Shown: positions 58,886-64,000 of the stretch, one piece after another | How positions within the stretch are numbered: position 1 is the first letter of the stretch | Layout: the number at the start of each line of letters is the position of its first letter | NCBI GenBank assembly: GCA_002917075.1 | Contig: NTMA01000021.1 | Span: 372,001 to 436,000 of the forward strand | Source of the DNA: Hawksworthiomyces lignivorus | Taxonomy: Eukaryota > Ascomycota > Sordariomycetes > Ophiostomatales > Ophiostomataceae | Reading direction: 5' to 3' | DNA length: 64,000 nucleotides | Notes under the pieces: generated by a model | What the model was told of the DNA's origin: nothing | Database searches by the model: none | Seen by the model: the letters and a program-made list of their open reading frames with translations, nothing else | Program-made: the position numbers and the translations under genes

Positions 58886-61800
58886 GACATGAGTAACGTC
58901 AATGAAAACCTCTACTGGCGCTCTCGTCTGAAGATGAGCTTGGCAGCTGAATAGGCTTACAAACAAAGTCGCGGTCGGTACCGGGCTCCAGTTCCATGAC
59001 CATCGAAAAACATGTGCTCGTGCTTGGCCCCCCGTTTTTTCTGCTCTCCTCGGCGTAGATATTTCAAGATGTCTGGTTACGGATATTGCATCCGTAACAG
59101 TTATTCCGTACTCCAATAAAATCGCCAGACTAACACCGTCAACGGCGCCACCGTGCTCCTGCTTTCTTCCCACCTTTCGCGCCCCCTTCTCCACAAATCT
59201 ACGGGGCAACGGCGGCAGACCGGCCGCCTCACAAAGGAGCCACGCAGTATTAGTTCCTCTAATACAGAGACCGCTCTTGCCCGCCTTGTTTGACGGGCCT
59301 TTTTGGGCCTCCCTTTTTTTTTCTTTTTTTTTTTTTTTCTTGCCAAGGGAATGATCGACAGCTATGAAGAGAGGCCTCCATAGCTGTTTGTGATGCGTAC
59401 TGTATCTCTTGCCTCGTCCTTGGATGCTTTCCTGCCGTTCAGGCTGTAGCCTACTTCACTTCCCGTTTCCACCGATCTCAAGGCCGAACTCTTGCATCTT
59501 GTTGTGGGCCTTGCCGAACTCCGTTAACTAGTCTGAATTGCCCCATCTGCCTCATCAATTTCACCCATCGATCTGCTCTAACACACCTCGCTCCCTTGTC
59601 TAATTCATTCTTCCAGCCCTTTTGTCTTATCTTCTTTATGTGAAAGTCCTCACCTGTGGCAACCGTTGCCTCCAAAGAGGGAAAAAAAAGGAGCGCATCG
59701 TATGCACTCAGAAAAGAGAAAAAGAGAAATTGCTTCCCGAATAGCCTTTGGTCCTCCAAAACCGCCCCACGCTATGTATTTTCTCTTTGTTTGCAGCTTT
59801 GCGCCCTCTCTCGTGCATCCCTTCCTCAGAAAAGCCATTACAAGCTTGTTTGTGGAATTTTCTCTGCTTCGTATTCCGCAGTTCTCTTCTCGGCGCGTAA
59901 AGTGGCGCGGGTGGGTTCTCCTCACATGCAGGCCTATTCAGCTACGCCATATTCAGTATTTTTTTCGTGTCTTAGAAGCGCTTCCAATATTCGTCTCCTG
60001 TGAACGCTGTGGCGGCAAAATAAACTTTAGACCGTATGCTCCGCACGAACAGGAAGGTTCTAGGCTGGATCTCAACATAATATGCAAGCCCCCTTGCCCC
60101 ATCTTTACATTGTCGATTAGGATATCTATGGGCGTGGGATCACACGCCCATTCCCTTGTGAAGTATTAGAAACTCTACCGAGAAGAGTATAAAACAAAAA
60201 TCGTAATTAGAGCACAGCTAAAATTAAACAGAAGTAGTGAAAACAAGAGCGTACACCCCCCCTTTTCCCTCGACGCGATCCCTTGGAAGCTTGCTAAAGG
60301 CGACTTGTGTATGTATGACCCTTTTTTTTGTGCCTCGGCGATGTGGCTCACTAGACTCAATTTCTGCTAAAAAGAATATCTCATTTGATATGAAGCCCGT
60401 GGCTTACCTTCGTCCTTTTGGGCTCCATTCCTCGAAGGGGTCGACGACCGAGCTTCGTAAACCGGACTTGCGACCTGTTATTCTTCATGCCTTACCCACC
60501 ATCCTGGTTAGCCTAGCATCTTTTGTTTTTTTTTTTTTTTTTTTTCCCTGCCCTATTTTTCTCTTCCTCCGTGTTTGATCCAGAAAAAATTCATTTTCCT
60601 TGACTCAAGCTCAAACCAAGAAGGCGAAACCGCGCTTGCAAGCAAGTGCTTACAAGCTCAGCCCGCCGTTCGCACCAAAAAGAAAGTAAAACGGGGAGGA
60701 ACAACGGTCTTCCTTGAACACAGATCGAGCCTCCGATGCAGCTATCCCTGAATATGATGAGCTGGGTCCCGTTTGTGGGCCGTGATAGGCCAAGTCTCAA
60801 TATTTCAATCTCCGTGGTAGCGTACACTGTTTAGTTGCCCTCTTAGGGAAAGGGGCTGGCGGAGGGGGGTCAAAGAGGAAGGGGTGCACAATGTAGAGAT
60901 TCTAGACACAGCAGGACAACAAATATCAAAATACGCTTCAACGATTTCTATTTTGCACCAAGTACGATTATGTACGTAGGAGAAACGGGGGGAAATGGGT
61001 TCTACTTTGTGCTGTGGATGCCTTTAGTTCGATGCCTTCTTCACCGAAGAAGAGGGTCCTCTGAACCGTTTTTGGGAGGGCAGCCGCTGAGACAAGAAAG
61101 AACAACAGTGTATGTAGCTCTTTGTACTTGAGGTACATTGAAATTGTGCTGCAACGAACCCACCGAGTGTGAGAGGCAGCGGGTGGTGTACAATAATGCA
61201 TGATGGCCTCTTTCGTGTACAGGAATGGATGGGGAAGCCGTTGCTTCTGCCCAGGAGGGCGCCGTACACCAACCACCACGTCCCCTTTTCTCCGCGTCAT
61301 GAATACACCCCCCCTCCATCTTGAAAAGTCTCTTGTCTCTTTCCTCCCTCTCCTTCCCCCCCACTTCATCCGTCCTCAAGATCTTCTTGTGGGTAGAAAA
61401 GGGGTTGCCAAAGCCGTTTACAAAACAAAAAAAGCGCCCGAGCTTCCTCTAAGAGAGGCAAATAGAGACGGCGAGAGGCGGAGCATCACAACGGCCAGCC
61501 TATCCAGGGGACTGTCGAGTATCTGTTGTTGGCCTCTCGCCATTATCGACTCAACTTAGCTTACAGTATCTCACAGTGCTGTGGATATTGCACCTTCGAT
61601 TTTCCTCGGTCTGGTTGAATGCAGCAGTTGAGACCGATGCATGAAGGTGGCCGTAGCCACAGAAAGGGTATAGACAACCCATATAGCTCTGTCCACCAGC
61701 TTGCTTTGCAGCTAACGAGGCAATCCTTCGAAATGTACATGTATCAGTACCCAACAAACCAGCTTTAGGCCACTGGCTGGTCGGCATTTGTGGCCTCACC

Positions 61801-61981
61801 TTGCCATAATTTGTGTCTAGTAGTCGTATTGCATGTTTGGGGCATCCTACTTGGCAGACAGGTGCGGGAACCACGTCAGAGGAGAGATCTAATAGCACGC
61901 TGTCCGTTTTCTCTTGCTGTTGCAGCTGAGGTGTGGCTCTTTTCGGCTTGCCTGAAGAAGGAAGGGAAAATGGTGATCGCT

Positions 61982-61992
61982 GTACGGAGTAC
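61982..61992. repeat. Dispersed motif copy GTACGGAGTAC
   Basis: Same 11-mer as at 48551-48561, in unrelated flanking sequence. Its isolation from any longer shared repeat argues for a short functional word or mutational hotspot rather than a recent transposon copy. Confidence 0.8.
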
Positions 61993-63896
61993 AAAAGAAG
62001 AAAAGAAAAGAAAAAGAAAGGCAGCACGAAAGATATGCAAGACCATCCAGACGCTGCTGCTGGCTTCATGCACTCCAAACGCATGGCCTGAGAAATAGTG
62101 TGCCAGTTCATTTGACAATCTGCTCGTTGACCCCCTTTACCGGCCACCATTGGCAGTCTACTTGGAAGCTATTTTATTGACTCATTTGGCATCCAAGGGC
62201 AAAGCACGCCAGGGTGTTCCTGGCGTGTCGTCCCCATATGGCGCAGTTCATTCTGCTCTGCGTAGGGAACCAGTGGCCCAGGTTGCCGCCGGAGTCGGCT
62301 CTGTTGTTGTCTCGTCGGGTCCAACTCCTGAGACACATCTTTTGTGGCTCCAAGCAGAGCAAAAGTAACACGAAAGCAAGCTGGCCATAGGAGGCCAATA
62401 CATACACGCAATACAACAACGCATGAGACCAGGATATCGTGGGGTCACTAACACGAACGTTCCTTATGTTTGGAACATATCTCCCCCGAGGCGGGCCTAG
62501 AAATTTGAGCATGCGTAAACCTAGACTTTTATCTTCATTCCTGACGCCCTGCCTGTGATTTACTTTGCGGTCTTCTCCAAGGCCAGATCTACAAAACAGC
62601 ACACTCTTTGCGGGTAACCTAATGATGTGGCTTCTCGGTAACCGCACACAGAATCCGGAGTGGCATATGAGAAAAAGGAGACAGTGAGAATGAACTAGGT
62701 TTATTATGAAAGAGGAAATTGTAGTTAAGTAGTTATGGGAAATTGGCAATTATCTGACAGTCTTTATATGAATAACTTCTTTTGTCAGTCTGAATTTTAT
62801 AACTGCTTGTTTTCTGTTTGATGCGAACCGATCTTCTTGAGAGAGGGTCCAGCTTTGTTATCTTTCCCAGTTGAAAGACATATCAGCGGCTTAATAGAAA
62901 GGGGGGAAGGGGATGGAAAAAGAAAAAAACGGGAAGGACGGAAGAAGAAGTCGTGATCAGTCCACGTCCAATCACTCTATTCCTCGTCCTCCTCTTGCTC
63001 CTCGTATTTCCTCTTCCCCTTTCTTTTCTTTTGCGTGATGGTCTGCTCTCCCCAAAGCCTCTTGGCAGTCTCGCGGAGCTGTAGCGAGGGGAGAACACTG
63101 TCCTAGTTGACCATCAGCTTTACGGACCTCGGTATAAGTCCATCATTTCTGTAGGTAGTGCGCTTCACACACCTTCCCTCTTATTTCAACTCTTAACCTA
63201 GGCCATATCAAGAGACGAACTGAATGGGCTGAGTATGGGCCGAGTGGGCCAGAGATGCATGCAGCTAAAGGGGGTTTGATGGGTGTGTGTGCGTGTGTGT
63301 TTGTCGTGGTGACTATTGTTCGCGTAAGACAAGAGGGTTGATAAAAAAGTAAAACGATCCCTAGTCTACCGAGAAAGAAGCACGCCGTGCATAGAGGCAG
63401 GCTGCCCAGGCGCGATATTATGGACGGCGGTTATAGAAAAGGGTGTAGTGGAAAAAAAAAAAAAAAAAGCAATTTCACAGCTGAGCCCTTGAGATCGACG
63501 TTGCCATAAAGAAATGTACGCATTCGTGAGCAGATAAGTTATCAGTTCCTGTTTTGTCTGCTGATGTAGGTCGGCTGGAGGGAGACCGTTGAGACGAGAA
63601 CATGAGAAACAGTCTAGGATCGCCGGAGAAGGGGATCAGCAGAGAGCTGAGAGACCGAGACGGCGATAGGTCTGGCTCTCTTCGGTGAAGGAAGAAGTAA
63701 GCTGCCCACGTACTTTCTCAATGGCCTGCAAAATAGTAGAACATATCTCAAACACGCTGGAAATTATGTTATACCCAGACTCTCAGCGTAAACCACAATA
63801 ATGAGACGCGTGAACCATCGTGATACGTGTGGGCAGTTTGCGGTCCCCGAAATATTATATTTTTTCCCAGCTCCAGTTCCATCCTGCCGGGCCCTC

Positions 63897-63946
63897 CCAT
63901 GGCCCTTCCCATGGCATTCCCCATGGCCGACCGCACAACCTTCTAA
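63897..63946 (+). other. Three CCATGG sites at 12-bp spacing within a 15-codon frame
   Basis: Imperfect 12-bp units place three ATGs in one short frame (ATG at 63899, stop at 63944-63946; peptide MALPMAFPMADRTTF). Each ATG sits in a strong CCATGG context, so it could be an upstream ORF of a gene beginning past the window end. That gene is not visible, so this is only a possibility. Confidence 0.3.
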
Positions 63947-64000
63947 TTTGTTTTGTCGTTGCCGTTTCTATGGGAGTAAACCCATCAACAGGGTGGAAAT

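Larger units (their letters stand above)
54651..64000. other. Gene-poor tract, part 3 to window end: no supported gene
   Basis: Short frames only; the longest (199 codons, 61551-62150 minus) has no family resemblance and low-complexity Phe/Ser runs. Content: an 18-bp degenerate tandem repeat at 57409-57459, a 13-bp exact tandem pair at 58860-58885, a TACGGAGTA copy at 61983, T runs at about 55309 and 60524, a (GT)n run at about 63281-63301, and three 12-bp-spaced CCATGG sites at 63897-63926. A gene may begin just beyond the right edge. Confidence 0.5.

Noticed and set aside
61551..62150. 199-codon minus-strand frame
   Set aside because: Phe/Ser low-complexity and scattered cysteines without a domain pattern; no homologue recognised.

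Overview
The window looks like chromosomal DNA of a filamentous ascomycete (Pezizomycotina, probably a Eurotiomycete). Genes carry 59-110 bp GT-AG introns. The recognisable proteins are fungal-specific or fungal-type: a Kar9 homologue with a GAR-like C-terminus, a FarB/CTF1-beta Zn2Cys6 regulator, a Far11/HAM-2 STRIPAK subunit and a MARVEL-type membrane protein. No bacterial, viral or organellar signature is visible. I found no tRNA, rRNA, CRISPR array, intact transposon or biosynthetic gene cluster. The class assignment rests on protein resemblance recalled from memory and is only moderately sure.

Layout. 0.1-1.05 kb (+): two-exon secreted, probably GPI-anchored PEBP-like protein. 2.5-3.9 kb (+): AMID/FSP1-type flavoprotein behind a pyrimidine/(TA)n-rich leader. 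4.5-7 kb (-): four-exon, probably mitochondrial malic enzyme. 7-13.9 kb: almost empty, with one weak two-exon candidate at 12.8-13.5 kb. 13.9-16.7 kb (-): Kar9. 18.6-21.9 kb (-): four-exon FarB-like regulator. 21.9-27.3 kb: long empty head-to-head interval. 27.3-28.2 kb (+): four-TM MARVEL-like protein. 28.5-32.0 kb (-): six-exon Far11/HAM-2 homologue with an uORF whose stop overlaps the start codon. 32.9-35.2 kb (+): RWD-RBR E3 ubiquitin ligase, divergent from HAM-2. 35.2-64 kb: 28.8 kb with no gene I can support.

The genes do not form one pathway. Loose themes are mitochondrial redox and carbon metabolism (malic enzyme, AMID flavoprotein, fatty-acid catabolism regulator) and cell architecture and signalling (Kar9, HAM-2, RBR ligase, MARVEL and PEBP surface proteins). 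The order looks like housekeeping genes set in unusually long intergenic DNA.

The most notable non-gene signals are three. First, a dispersed 9-mer, TACGGAGTA or its complement, occurs at least 14 times; about 0.5 are expected by chance, and none lies in a predicted coding exon. It peaks in a perfect 18-bp palindrome at 50108-50125. Second, two introns (in the FarB-like and RBR genes) are multiples of three and stop-free, so retention would give full-length altered proteins. Third, there is the 28.8-kb gene-free tract itself.
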